Shown here: one piece after another, positions 44,977-53,666 of the stretch
How the letters are laid out: every line of letters starts with the position of its first letter
How positions within the stretch are numbered: the first letter of the stretch is position 1
Source of the DNA: Sporomusa sphaeroides DSM 2875
GTDB lineage: Bacteria; Bacillota; Negativicutes; Sporomusales; Sporomusaceae
Reading direction: 5' to 3'
DNA length: 64,000 nt
Assembly (NCBI RefSeq): GCF_001941975.2
Contig: NZ_CP146991.1
Location: 2,496,001-2,560,000 of the forward strand
The notes under the pieces: model-generated
Databases searched by the model: none
What the model was told of the DNA's origin: nothing
The model's input: the letters and a program-made list of their open reading frames with translations, nothing else
Made by a program: the position numbers and the translations under genes

Positions 44977-45324
44977 ATGGAAACCAGATATCCTCATTGG
45001 TATGGTCCGGAAGCCGGAATGTGTTGTGATTATCCGGATAAAGACATGATGTGCTGTGATGACCAATTCATGGAAGACCCTATGGCGTATAAAATGCAGC
45101 GGGATAACTTCAAAGACCGCCTGCTCTGCTTTTTAGGCGATGAAGTTCTCCTCGGCACCGACGCTATGATTGACCGTAAAGGTTCCACATTCTGCGGCAC
45201 CATTTGCTATGTAGGCTGCGATTACATCATAGTTAACAGTAGCTTTTGCCGGCGCTCCATTTCACTGCATGTACCAATCAAGATGATCCGCTTTATCGCT
45301 CCCTTCAAAGGCGGTCGCAGATAA
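44977..45324 (+). CDS. Cysteine-rich small protein of unknown function
   Basis: 115 residues with a Cys/Met/Asp-rich N-terminus (GMCCDYPDKDMMCCDDQF) and a folded C-terminal part (LLCFLGDEVLLGTDAMIDRKG...YIIVNSSFCRRSISLHVPIKMI). The beta-rich second half looks like a small barrel; a spore-surface or metal-binding role is possible but not shown. Start at ATG 44977 behind GGAGG. It is followed by the gene at 45362 on the same strand. Confidence 0.7.
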   Translation: METRYPHWYGPEAGMCCDYPDKDMMCCDDQFMEDPMAYKMQRDNFKDRLLCFLGDEVLLGTDAMIDRKGSTFCGTICYVGCDYIIVNSSFCRRSISLHVPIKMIRFIAPFKGGRR

Positions 45325-45361
45325 ACTTCGTTAATGCCTTGGCAGAGGAGCTGATGTCCCG

Positions 45362-45829
45362 ATGAAGAAAATATTCAGCCGTCGGCCGTTAGCCGTTGAC
45401 CCGGCGCACATGATACTATTACATCAGGAAGCTATTGAGCAGCTTGAGCTTATGTATACAGCCGTAGAGGCGTCAGAACATGCCAGCGACGGCATGCGCG
45501 ATACACTTATCACTATGGCCGAAAACCATTGGGAAGGCTATTTGGACACTTTACACATGATATGTATGCATGACGATAATTTGGCAGCCATAACGAAAAA
45601 ATACAGTTTTAAAATGCGCGACAACGAGCAGGCAGACACTGAGCGGCAATTTTTGGGCAGTCGCCTATTGCTTCTGGCACTCCTTTTAGGGCTTATCCGG
45701 CGGCATCGCCGGTTTACCTACTACTATGGGCTAAGAGCAAATCCAATGGGCGATTATATTAAAGAATCCATAGCAACAGAGCGCGAGCACATAGCCATGA
45801 TGATAAGCATGGTGCAAAATATGTTCTGA
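45362..45829 (+). CDS. Helical protein of unknown function, ferritin-like pattern
   Basis: 155 residues, almost entirely helical. Glu/His pairs in helices (HQEAIEQLELM, ENHWEGYLDTLHMICMH, ATEREHIAMMISM) recall ferritin-like or spore-coat CotF-type four-helix bundles, but no exact di-iron motif set can be confirmed. A basic hydrophobic stretch LLLLALLLGLIRRHRRF is present. It lies 37 bases after the Cys-rich gene, so the two are probably one operon. Confidence 0.65.
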   Translation: MKKIFSRRPLAVDPAHMILLHQEAIEQLELMYTAVEASEHASDGMRDTLITMAENHWEGYLDTLHMICMHDDNLAAITKKYSFKMRDNEQADTERQFLGSRLLLLALLLGLIRRHRRFTYYYGLRANPMGDYIKESIATEREHIAMMISMVQNMF

Positions 45830-45912
45830 GACTTTCATGTTTGCAGGGAGGCGGCTTGCCTCCTATATTTTTTATGCATCAACCTTATCCAGGGGCTTAG
45901 CCGTCAGATAAA

Positions 45913-45963
45913 CAAGAAAACACAGCTTGCCAAACTCAGCGCAAGCCGTGTTTTCTTGCTTTT
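45913..45963 (+). terminator. Intrinsic terminator
   Basis: Stem CAAGAAAACACAGCTTGC / GCAAGCCGTGTTTTCTTG then TTTT. Confidence 0.88.
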
Positions 45964-46034
45964 AGAGGATTTTTATTCTAGTATTGCGAATAATAGGCTA
46001 TACTTAATGTATATTCAGCATCCCAGGAGTGACT

Positions 46035-46907
46035 ATGCCTGATTTTACTGTCCCACTAACCTGTTCTGCCCTGCCACTAAAGGATTTTTTACGGCGGCAG
46101 GCCGGACTCTCGCTAACATTATGGCGTAAGATAAAAACAAATGGAACCCTTGCCATTAACGGCCAGCCAGCGGCAGTCTCCGACACGGTTTATCCCGGAG
46201 ACACCATTACTGTCACTTGGCCGGAAACCTCGTCCATTATTGCCGAAAACCTGCCGCTTTCAATTATCTATGAGGATGAATGGCTGCTGGCAGCTAATAA
46301 ACCGGCAGGCATGCTGGTACATCCGGCAACCGGAGAGCGTTCCGGTACATTAGGCAATGCAATTATGCATTACTATAGCCTGCAGCACTACTCCTGCGGC
46401 TTCCACCCTGTCAACCGCCTTGACCGTAATACCTCAGGCCTGATACTTATTGCCAAGCGTCCCGATATTCAGCACTGGCTTAATCAAAATCAACAATATA
46501 TCGTTAAACAGTACCTGGCGGTCGCTACCGGCATTCCGACTCCTGCCTGCGGAGTAATTGATGCCCCGATTGGCCGTAAAACTGACAGTATTATTGAACG
46601 AGAGGTGCGTCCCGACGGTCAGCACGCCCTTACCCGTTATCGCGTTCTGGAAAACTTCAAACATGCCAGTTTGCTTGAAATCCTGCTGGAAACAGGACGC
46701 ACCCACCAGATACGGGTTCACCTGCAGTATATCGGCTGTCCGCTGCAGGGAGATGACCTCTACGGTGGTCCTGTTGATCAGATTAATCGCCAGGCTCTGC
46801 ATGCAGCCAGGCTGATTCTGCCACATCCGGTTACCAAACAGCAGCTTGACTTGACTAGTTCTTTGCCGGATGATCTAATTAATCTTATCAGCAAACTTGG
46901 GAAATAA
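46035..46907 (+). CDS. RluA-family pseudouridine synthase
   Basis: Converts specific uridines of rRNA or tRNA to pseudouridine. 290 residues. An S4 RNA-binding domain at the N-terminus (PLKDFLRRQAGLSLTLWRKIKTNG) is followed by the catalytic core with HPVNRLDRNTSGLILIAK containing the catalytic Asp, and LLETGRTHQIRVHLQYIGCPLQGD. Target site cannot be told from sequence. Start at ATG 46035 behind CAGGAG. Followed by the aldolase gene. Confidence 0.93.
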   Translation: MPDFTVPLTCSALPLKDFLRRQAGLSLTLWRKIKTNGTLAINGQPAAVSDTVYPGDTITVTWPETSSIIAENLPLSIIYEDEWLLAANKPAGMLVHPATGERSGTLGNAIMHYYSLQHYSCGFHPVNRLDRNTSGLILIAKRPDIQHWLNQNQQYIVKQYLAVATGIPTPACGVIDAPIGRKTDSIIEREVRPDGQHALTRYRVLENFKHASLLEILLETGRTHQIRVHLQYIGCPLQGDDLYGGPVDQINRQALHAARLILPHPVTKQQLDLTSSLPDDLINLISKLGK

Positions 46908-46912
46908 TATCT

Positions 46913-46947
46913 AAATATGCTATAATGTATTTGAAATATGCTATAAT
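46913..46947 (+). promoter_or_regulatory. Tandem -10 repeats before the aldolase gene
   Basis: The 14-mer AAATATGCTATAAT occurs at 46913-46926 and again at 46934-46947 (21-base period), giving two TATAAT boxes on the same DNA face. Confidence 0.6.
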
Positions 46948-46962
46948 ATATCTGGTTCTTAG

Positions 46963-47913
<951 letters not shown>

Positions 47914-47980
47914 ATTCCGGCATATAAATTCTATAATTGGCAAAATTAATAGTAAGCCGATTATAGAAAGGAGTCCTACA

Positions 47981-48112
47981 ATGCACGCTGACAAAATCAA
48001 CTTTGCGACTTTGTCTACAGAAGAACTGGATACTATCAAAAAGTTCGAAAAAGACTTTACCAGTAAGCACGGCAACCATATTCTTTTATTAGCCTTTAAC
48101 CAAGCAAAATAA
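47981..48112 (+). CDS. 43-residue protein
   Basis: Small ORF with a strong ribosome site (AAAGGAG, 9 bases before ATG) and its own terminator. The acidic/lysine-rich helix STEELDTIKKFEKDFTSKHG precedes a hydrophobic end ILLLAFNQAK. Such short proteins are common in Negativicutes and clostridia, function unknown. Confidence 0.65.
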   Translation: MHADKINFATLSTEELDTIKKFEKDFTSKHGNHILLLAFNQAK

Positions 48113-48137
48113 AGAAAAATCCTGCTCTGTTGGGATA

Positions 48138-48170
48138 AACAAATAGCCGCCAAATTGGCGGCTATTTGTT
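48138..48170 (+). terminator. Intrinsic terminator
   Basis: Perfect stem AACAAATAGCCGCC / GGCGGCTATTTGTT, loop AAATT. Confidence 0.92.
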
Positions 48171-48196
48171 ATCTTCCTGTCGGCAATCAGATAACT

Positions 48197-49258
48197 TTAT
48201 ATAAAGGTCTCCGGTTGCCGGCAAAATTCTTCGAAGGTTTTTTTAGCGAAATGGACATGGGTACCCAAAAACCTCTTATAGCGTTCTTCTTCCTCCAGCC
48301 TCCTTGCTGCTTTCCTGCCAGGATAATTGTTAATTACCGTTATCTTCAGCCTGCCGGCACGGTTGGTTTGAATCCGTTTTAACAGATATTTAACATGCAT
48401 ATCCGCATCTGGAAATGAATAACCGCAAAAAATAAGGTGTCCAATATCCCTTAGGGTTGTTTCGGTTTTGTGCCAAACCATAGTTAAAAAACTATTAGAC
48501 ATATCTTTGAAAAATGTAGGCGGCACAATGACAGGAGTTTCCATTGATTGACAACGTCTGCACCGTACCTGCGCAGGGTTTGTTAACCAGTTAAAGACCC
48601 CCTGCTGACACTTGATTAACCGCAATGAACTGCAAGTTGGACAATAAAACCAGTTAAGCGACCCATGCACCTTATAGAGCTGAACAATGAGCTTGTTATT
48701 ATTCGGAGAATAAGCCGGACTTGCATAATTGGTAAAGTCTACTCCATAATCTAAAGCAATGTCATCCCTGGAAGCTAAAGCCTGATCAATCAAAATATCA
48801 TAATTGGTCGATAGGAACACCATATCGGTCAGAAGCCCATTGGAACTCAGACTTTCCACCAAAGCGCGATGGAGCCCTTTCACGACAGACGTTTTATCTT
48901 CAAGTACCTCAGCCATTAACAACACCAGATACTGCCTGATAAAGCCAATCCGATTACAGCTTTGTGCAAGGTTCTCCAAATCAAAATCCATAAACGACTG
49001 TCGTTTACGAACAGCCAAATCTAACAGGCCAATAGCTTCTTCAAAGGTTGGAAACTGAATAGCATCCAAATCATCATGAAGCACATCAATAAAAAACATT
49101 TCTTTAAAATACGAGCTAAGTTCACTCACGCGCTTGCAGTCACTATAATTACTTTCAGCACGAAGACTTTTGAAATATTTTTTAAATAACAGATTTTGTA
49201 CAGGTGCGCCTTCGGCTGCCGAGGCACCCCCACCTAAAAAAATTGCTGTCTTTATCAT
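48197..49258 (-). CDS. SIR2-like domain protein
   Basis: 353 residues with a Rossmann NAD-binding start AIFLGGGASAAEGAPV typical of SIR2-like proteins, FLSTNYDILIDQAL, the catalytic-type His in YKVHGSLNWFYCPTC, a four-cysteine zinc ribbon (CPTC...CRRC) and IFCGYSFPDADMHV. SIR2 domains either deacylate proteins or, in phage defence systems, cleave NAD+. The first-loop glycines and the His are intact. No partner gene (HerA, Argonaute, DSR or Thoeris type) is adjacent. Start assumed at ATG 49258; an upstream start at 49324 would add a hydrophobic segment. Confidence 0.85.
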   Translation of the reverse strand: MIKTAIFLGGGASAAEGAPVQNLLFKKYFKSLRAESNYSDCKRVSELSSYFKEMFFIDVLHDDLDAIQFPTFEEAIGLLDLAVRKRQSFMDFDLENLAQSCNRIGFIRQYLVLLMAEVLEDKTSVVKGLHRALVESLSSNGLLTDMVFLSTNYDILIDQALASRDDIALDYGVDFTNYASPAYSPNNNKLIVQLYKVHGSLNWFYCPTCSSLRLIKCQQGVFNWLTNPAQVRCRRCQSMETPVIVPPTFFKDMSNSFLTMVWHKTETTLRDIGHLIFCGYSFPDADMHVKYLLKRIQTNRAGRLKITVINNYPGRKAARRLEEEERYKRFLGTHVHFAKKTFEEFCRQPETFI

Positions 49259-49345
49259 ACAAAATTTTATTCTCTCCGCCAAACACAAAAATATACAAAA
49301 ATATGATGATAATGAGAGTATCAAGAAAGATAATCATTGACTAAA

Positions 49346-49379
49346 AGAAAAAAGGCCGTGTTAAGCACACGGCACTTTT
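49346..49379 (-). terminator. Intrinsic terminator of the CofE-like gene
   Basis: Minus-strand stem GCCGTG / CACGGC followed by CTTTTTTC. Confidence 0.8.
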
Positions 49380-49388
49380 CTAACGTTA

Positions 49389-50576
49389 CTATTCTGTCGC
49401 GTAATTATCAAAATACCCCTGTACCAGAACGACCGGTGTACCTTTGTCACCACTGCCGCTGGTTAAATCACACAAACTGCCCAATAAATCAGTATACTGC
49501 CTCGGCGTGGTACCCAAAGCTTCCTCTTTGCCACATAGATTAAGCGATTTATCCTTTATCTTATCTTTAATAGCCTGGGTCAGTGCTTCACTGGTAAGCG
49601 CTTTCATTTCATTATCGGCTACATATTTAATCTTAATTTCATTAGGAGTTCCGAACAAGCCGGAAGTATAGCCGGGAGAAACTACAGGATCGGCCAGTTC
49701 CCATATTTTGCCTTGGGGATCTTTAAAAGCACCGTCGCCATAAATCATTACTTCTACTTGTTTTCCCGTGCTTTGTTTAAAAGCCTTTTGTAATTCCCCG
49801 ACAATCTCATTGCAGTTTCTCGGAAAAAGTTTCACTTTGTCTTCAGTTGCTTTGTTTGATCCTAATAATCCATAGTCAGCATTAAAGCCACTGCCATTTA
49901 CTGAATGAGTCATTAAGTCGTCAAGTCCGTAAACAGTATCGGCTCCCGCCTTTTTGAGCATTCGTTTAGTTCTGTGTCTTTCATGAATATTGGCAACTAA
50001 AATTTCTTTCGTATAGTTTAAAGCTATTTTAGGATCATTAGTAAGATATATTTGAATATTTCCATTTACTGCAATATCTTTATAGAGTTGAACATAGTCA
50101 ATACCAGTAAAAGGATGTGCAACATTATTACCGAACATTTGACGGTATTTTTCCTCAGTCAGCATATCGGTATATGGATTAATTCCCAAATCATCCATTA
50201 ATTCAACATCAATTAAATGATTTCCCACTTCGTCAGAAGGATAATTGAGAAATAAGTGGATCTTTTTCCCACTCATGGCTATCCCTTTGAGGATCAAAGA
50301 AAATCGGTTTCTGCTTAAAATGGGAAATAAAACTGCTATATCACCTTTAAATTTACTATTAATATCATCGGCAATATCAGTAAGAGAAACGTAATTGCCC
50401 TGTGAGCGTGCTACCAATGATTCTGTAACACCTATAACGTCTCCGTCTTTAAGCTGATAGTTTTCCTCTTGTGAGGATTGTAAAACAGAGGATACCACTA
50501 TATCAATGATGTTATCGCCCTCTTTAACAACCGGAGTCCTGATACCGCGTACTACAGTTCCTATTGTTCTCGCCAA
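49389..50576 (-). CDS. CofE-like F420 gamma-glutamyl ligase homologue
   Basis: 395-residue protein of the F420_ligase (CofE) family, which in methanogens adds glutamates to coenzyme F420-0 with GTP. N-terminal GTVVRGIRTPVVKEGDNIIDIV, KDGDVIGVTESLVARSQGNYV and later VMIYGDGAFKDPQGKIWELADP match the family. It is longer than CofE (about 250). The window has no other F420 genes, and Firmicutes of this type are not known to make F420, so it probably attaches an amino acid to a different cofactor or cell component (inference). Single gene. Confidence 0.8.
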   Translation of the reverse strand: MARTIGTVVRGIRTPVVKEGDNIIDIVVSSVLQSSQEENYQLKDGDVIGVTESLVARSQGNYVSLTDIADDINSKFKGDIAVLFPILSRNRFSLILKGIAMSGKKIHLFLNYPSDEVGNHLIDVELMDDLGINPYTDMLTEEKYRQMFGNNVAHPFTGIDYVQLYKDIAVNGNIQIYLTNDPKIALNYTKEILVANIHERHRTKRMLKKAGADTVYGLDDLMTHSVNGSGFNADYGLLGSNKATEDKVKLFPRNCNEIVGELQKAFKQSTGKQVEVMIYGDGAFKDPQGKIWELADPVVSPGYTSGLFGTPNEIKIKYVADNEMKALTSEALTQAIKDKIKDKSLNLCGKEEALGTTPRQYTDLLGSLCDLTSGSGDKGTPVVLVQGYFDNYATE

Positions 50577-50766
50577 AGTTATTCCTCCAATTGACTAATC
50601 GTCAAAAAATAGCACTATTGCGCAATAATATTATCACAATTAAGTAATAGTTGCAATGTAGAATAAAAATTATAAACTGACAAATTGTTAACTCAAGTCC
50701 ATTTTTCGTTGGCAGCAGTGAAATAATTGCTATTTACATAGCTTTAGAAACTGTGCTTATTGGCAT

Positions 50767-50812
50767 AAAAAAACCGCTTTATTGCGCTAATAATAGAGCA
50801 ATAAAGCGGTTT
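50767..50812 (-). terminator. Terminator of the tRNA operon
   Basis: Perfect 15-bp stem AAACCGCTTTATTGC / GCAATAAAGCGGTTT followed on the minus strand by T7, just after the tRNA-Pro gene. Confidence 0.92.
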
Positions 50813-50815
50813 TAC

Positions 50816-50892
50816 TGGTCGGAGCGGCAGGATTCGAACCTGCGACCCCCTGGTCCCAAGCCAGGTACTCTACCAAACTGAGCCACGCCCCG
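50816..50892 (-). tRNA. tRNA-Pro (TGG)
   Basis: 77 nt with encoded CCA. Anticodon arm CCTGG-CTTGGGA-CCAGG, anticodon TGG; T-arm GGTTCGAATCC. Last gene of the operon. Confidence 0.97.
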
Positions 50893-50895
50893 ATA

Positions 50896-50969
50896 TGGAG
50901 CGGGTGAAGGGAATCGAACCCTCGTAGCTAGCTTGGAAGGCTAGTGCTCTACCATTGAGCTACACCCGC
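50896..50969 (-). tRNA. tRNA-Gly (TCC)
   Basis: 74 nt with CCA. Anticodon stem-loop TAGCCTTCCAAGCTA, anticodon TCC; 3 bases from tRNA-Pro. Confidence 0.97.
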
Positions 50970-50977
50970 AAAATGGA

Positions 50978-51054
50978 TGGTGGCGGCGCAGGGATTTGAA
51001 CCCCGGACACTTCGGGTATGAACCGAATGCTCTAGCCAGCTGAGCTACGCCGCC
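50978..51054 (-). tRNA. tRNA-Met (CAT), elongator
   Basis: 77 nt with CCA. Anticodon arm TCGGTTCATACCCGA; paired first base (G-C) marks the elongator type. Confidence 0.95.
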
Positions 51055-51063
51055 GTATTAAAA

Positions 51064-51139
51064 TGGAGCTAGTGACCGGGATTGAACCGGTGACCTTATC
51101 CTTACCAAGGATACGCTCTACCGACTGAGCTACACCAGC
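51064..51139 (-). tRNA. tRNA-Thr (GGT)
   Basis: 76 nt with CCA. Anticodon arm TATCCTTGGTAAGGATA, anticodon GGT. Confidence 0.97.
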
Positions 51140-51141
51140 AT

Positions 51142-51217
51142 TGGTTGCGGGGACAGGACTTGAACCTGTGACCTTCGGGTTATGAGCCCGACGAGCTGCC
51201 AGCTGCTCCACCCCGCG
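51142..51217 (-). tRNA. Initiator tRNA-fMet (CAT)
   Basis: 76 nt with CCA. Unpaired C1-A72 and three G-C pairs closing the anticodon arm (GGGCTCATAACCC) identify the initiator. 2 bases from tRNA-Thr. Confidence 0.97.
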
Positions 51218-51325
51218 ATATTATAGTTATAAAGGATGTTCCTTGCTATCGCCCGGAACTAAGCGACTCACACAAGTTATCGCTTTGCCTGCCGGCTCGC
51301 GACAACTTGGTTCGCTGCTTATTTA
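51218..51325 (-). repeat. Inter-tRNA hairpin repeat, copy 1
   Basis: Spacer between tRNA-Tyr and tRNA-fMet. It contains AAGCGACTCACACAAGTT ... GACAACTTGGTTCGCTGCTT, the shared hairpin of the spacer family. The lower stem AAGCGA / TTCGCTGCTT and upper stem CAAGTT / AACTTG pair. Confidence 0.75.
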
Positions 51326-51410
51326 TGGTGGAGGGAGGTGGATTCGAACCACCGAAGTCAAAGACGGCAGATTTACAGTCTGCTCCCTTTAGCCACTCGG
51401 GAATCCCTCC
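51326..51410 (-). tRNA. tRNA-Tyr (GTA)
   Basis: 85 nt class II tRNA with long variable arm and CCA. Anticodon arm CAGACTGTAAATCTG, anticodon GTA. Confidence 0.97.
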
Positions 51411-51413
51411 AGA

Positions 51414-51489
51414 TGGAGCTGGCGATAGGAATTGAACCCACAACCTGCTGATTACAAGTCAGCTGCTCTACCAATTGAGCTACGCCAGC
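51414..51489 (-). tRNA. tRNA-Thr (TGT)
   Basis: 76 nt with CCA. Anticodon arm GCTGACTTGTAATCAGC, anticodon TGT. Confidence 0.97.
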
Positions 51490-51494
51490 ATACA

Positions 51495-51570
<76 letters not shown>

Positions 51571-51578
51571 ATTAAAGA

Positions 51579-51655
51579 TGGCGACCCCGGCAGGATTCGA
51601 ACCTGCGACCTTTTGATTCGTAGTCAAACGCTCTATCCAGCTGAGCTACGGAGTC
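51579..51655 (-). tRNA. tRNA-Arg (ACG)
   Basis: 77 nt with CCA. Anticodon arm TTTGACTACGAATCAAA, anticodon ACG (read as ICG after editing). Confidence 0.97.
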
Positions 51656-51680
51656 TTTTTATATTACAGTCTTCAATAAA

Positions 51681-52006
51681 AACCATAAGCCAGTTTCTGT
51701 TTTAGGAAATTATTTATCTAACGCACTAATGCGTTCTTCCCTTTGGTTTAATTCCCTCTAGGAAGCTCCCCTACCAAAATTCGGGTTTCTGCCTCGTGGA
51801 GTTTACCACTTTTCACTAGGCTGTCGCCAGCCTACTCATTCTCTGTGCACTTTATGGCTACTTTCGGCTACGAGAGTCGATTTTGCCGTCGTCAGAGCAT
51901 TTGCTCTGCCTCACCTTGCGATGAGCACGAACATTACGACCATCTCAGGTCGTGGCAGCCTGGACTTTCCTCAATACTGCAATAATGCAGTACCGCAATT
52001 TCCCGT
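51681..52006 (-). ncRNA. rnpB: RNase P RNA, embedded in the tRNA operon
   Basis: Ribozyme that removes 5' leaders from pre-tRNAs. On the minus strand the 5' conserved core GAGGAAAGTCC (about 51962-51972) and the 3' conserved ACAGAAACTGGCTTATG (about 51684-51700) are both present with the usual spacing. Total about 325 nt. It lies 25 bases after tRNA-Asp and 25 bases before tRNA-Arg on the same strand, with no own terminator seen, so it seems to be excised from or transcribed with the tRNA transcript. Confidence 0.93.
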
Positions 52007-52030
52007 TTTTAAAAAAGACTGGAATTGTAA

Positions 52031-52107
52031 TGGCGACCCTGAACGGATTTGAACCGTCGATCTCCGCCGTGACAGGGCGGCATGTTAGACCGCTACACCA
52101 CAGGGCC
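52031..52107 (-). tRNA. tRNA-Asp (GTC)
   Basis: 77 nt with CCA. Anticodon arm GCCGCCCTGTCACGGCGG, anticodon GTC. Confidence 0.97.
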
Positions 52108-52205
52108 GCATATTAAATGATGTTCTTCGCTATCGCTCAGAACCAAGCAATTCGCACAAGTTTCCGCGTCGCTAACGCTCCTAAAAACTTGGCTCTCTGC
52201 TTATA
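52108..52205 (-). repeat. Inter-tRNA hairpin repeat, copy 2
   Basis: Spacer between tRNA-Val and tRNA-Asp. Begins GATGTTCTTCGCTATCGCTC, shared with copies 1 and 3; upper stem CAAGTTT / AAACTTG. Confidence 0.75.
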
Positions 52206-52281
<76 letters not shown>

Positions 52282-52448
52282 GGATGATTAATGTAAGGAT
52301 GTTCTTCGCTATCGCTCAGAACTAAGCGATTCGCACAGGTTTTCGCGTCGCTATCGCTCCTAAAGACCTGGCTCTCCGCTCGGAAGTAAGCGACTCACTC
52401 AGGTTCTCATTTCGCCTATCGGCTCGTGAGAACCTGGTTCGCTGCTTA
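52282..52448 (-). repeat. Inter-tRNA hairpin repeat, copies 3a and 3b
   Basis: Spacer between tRNA-Glu and tRNA-Val holding two units. 3a: GATGTTCTTCGCTATCGCTC with stem CAGGTTT/AGACCTG. 3b: CAGGTTCTCA / TGAGAACCTG around ATCGGCTCG. 3b is nearly identical to copy 4 except for a compensatory G-C to A-T change. Confidence 0.8.
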
Positions 52449-52523
52449 TGGTGACCCGTAAGGGAATCGAACCCTTGATACCGCCGTGAAAGGGCGGTGT
52501 CTTAACCGCTTGACCAACGGGCC
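52449..52523 (-). tRNA. tRNA-Glu (TTC)
   Basis: 75 nt with CCA. Anticodon arm CCGCCCTTTCACGGCGG, anticodon TTC. Confidence 0.97.
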
Positions 52524-52621
52524 ATGAACAATTCTAACAAGGAATACTCTTCTCGGAAGTAAGCGACTCACTCAAGTTCTCATTTCGCCTATCGGCTCGT
52601 GAGAACTTGGTTCGCTGCTTA
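52524..52621 (-). repeat. Inter-tRNA hairpin repeat, copy 4
   Basis: Spacer between the tRNA-Lys fragment and tRNA-Glu. Stem CAAGTTCTCA / TGAGAACTTG, otherwise like 3b, with the shared end GGTTCGCTGCTTATGGTG. Confidence 0.8.
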
Positions 52622-52669
52622 TGGTGACCCACCCGCGACTCGAACGCGGGACACCCTGATTAAAAGTCA
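52622..52669 (-). tRNA. 3' half of tRNA-Lys (TTT), candidate attachment-site remnant
   Basis: Reading the minus strand, the sequence TGACTTTTAATCAGGGTG is the anticodon arm with TTT, followed by a perfect T-arm (CCCGCGTTCGAGTCGCGGG), the 3' acceptor strand and CCA. The 5' half (acceptor 5' strand, D-arm) is missing and is replaced by unrelated DNA (CATTTTGATG...). It equals the part of a tRNA usually used as attB core, so the left junction (attL) of an integrated element is likely here. Confidence 0.85.
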
Positions 52670-53144
52670 CATTTTGATGTCTTTTTTCGTTTTCAAAACG
52701 TCACGGATGCTTGAAAACACTGGATTTTCATCACAGACCGTCACAGACTTTTTTCACCGCATTGTTGTACGGTTGTTGTAGTACAACAATTCTCGGCCGG
52801 GGCTGTCCGCTGCTTGCGTATACCGTTCCGGCTGAAGGCATTGCGCCTGCCGATACGTTTCATCATCGCGTAGACCGGGCTGTCAGCAGCAAATCAGTTA
52901 CCTGCTTAGTGCCACGAAGAGTATTATATCGCATTTCTTTTCGTTTGGCAACATTTTTTGCTAAAATCGCAACATACCATTTACTGGCACGCCATAACTG
53001 CCGGTCGGCCGCCAACCAGAAGGCCGCAGCAGCAAGCTGCGGCCGGCGCACTGCGCCAAACGCAGGGACAGAACGACAGCGGAGCAGTCGCAGCTTATCC
53101 GGCCCAATCGGCAGCAAAACCCTTCCCGTCAAAAGAACGAGGCG
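52670..53144. other. Left end of the element, no supportable gene
   Basis: About 475 bases. Near the junction are short repeats that could be integrase arm sites: GTCACGGATG / CCGTCACAGA and a dyad GTTGTAGTACAAC (52773-52785). The 11-mer CGGTTGTTGTA (52770-52780) recurs inverted at 63926-63936. The rest is GC-rich without a credible coding frame. Confidence 0.45.
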
Positions 53145-53312
53145 CTAATCCGGAATAAAGCCGTAACAGTGCAGCCGCGCCTGGTAGTATGCCAGCACAG
53201 GCCGCGTCAGTTGCACCCGTATCCATTCGGAGCCGTCGGGGCTGGTCACAAGCCGGCCGTATAGCGCCCTGCCCCACTGCAGCCTTTTCTTAACCTGCTC
53301 GACTGTAAGCAT
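53145..53312 (-). CDS. 55-residue SymE-associated protein
   Basis: Small basic protein MLTVEQVKKRLQWGRALYGR... ending CYGFIPD. It starts 5 bases after the SymE-like stop, so the two are co-translated. No known domain; the amphipathic helix and aromatic tail are compatible with a nucleic-acid-binding partner or antitoxin. Too short for usual gene callers. Confidence 0.55.
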   Translation of the reverse strand: MLTVEQVKKRLQWGRALYGRLVTSPDGSEWIRVQLTRPVLAYYQARLHCYGFIPD

Positions 53313-53317
53313 GGAGA

Positions 53318-53536
53318 CTACCTACCGCCGCCGGGCCGCCCAGGCAATTGCCCGGCGGCGGCAACAGACCTGATGAGCAGACTGCCCTTGCTCCCCTGCA
53401 CTTCAATTTTAGCGCCGGTTAAAAAGCCAAGCTCCTGCAGCCATTTGCCCTGCAAGCGGATTAAGGGCCGGAGTGCGCCATTTTGACAGGTATAATAGAC
53501 GGTCAGGACACGGGTGCTTTCTTGCGGAGTAGACAC
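53318..53536 (-). CDS. SymE-like toxin
   Basis: 72-residue protein of the SymE type (AbrB-like fold, RNA-cleaving or nucleoid-condensing toxin in E. coli). The signature region reads RVLTVYYTCQNGALRPLIRL then GKWLQELGFLTGAKIEVQ and GSLLIR, the classic IRLxGKWLxxxGFxxG pattern. Start chosen at GTG 53536 behind AGGGGG; the frame remains open to 53722 but that part is unlike SymE. SymE is normally silenced by an antisense RNA; here a strong hairpin/terminator lies upstream of it (53630-53666). Confidence 0.8.
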   Translation of the reverse strand: MSTPQESTRVLTVYYTCQNGALRPLIRLQGKWLQELGFLTGAKIEVQGSKGSLLIRSVAAAGQLPGRPGGGR

Positions 53537-53620
53537 TGTTATATTCCCCCTATGCAGCGCCAGGAGACCGGACTTCCGCCGCAGCGGAAACCCGGACTGC
53601 CGGGCAGCCTTTACTAGGGG

Positions 53621-53666
53621 GAAATTAAAAAGCGCATGTGAGGTTTTTACTCCTACACATGCGCTT
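53621..53666 (-). terminator. Hairpin terminator upstream of the SymE-like gene
   Basis: Perfect stem AAGCGCATGTG / CACATGCGCTT, extended by CCT/AGG, followed on the minus strand by TTTTAATTTC. Transcription entering from the right would stop about 85 bases before the toxin start, so it may act as an attenuator. Confidence 0.7.

Noticed and set aside
52711..53148. 145-residue plus-strand ORF and 89-residue minus-strand ORF near the left junction
   Set aside because: No ribosome site, no recognisable domain; composition like other chance frames there.
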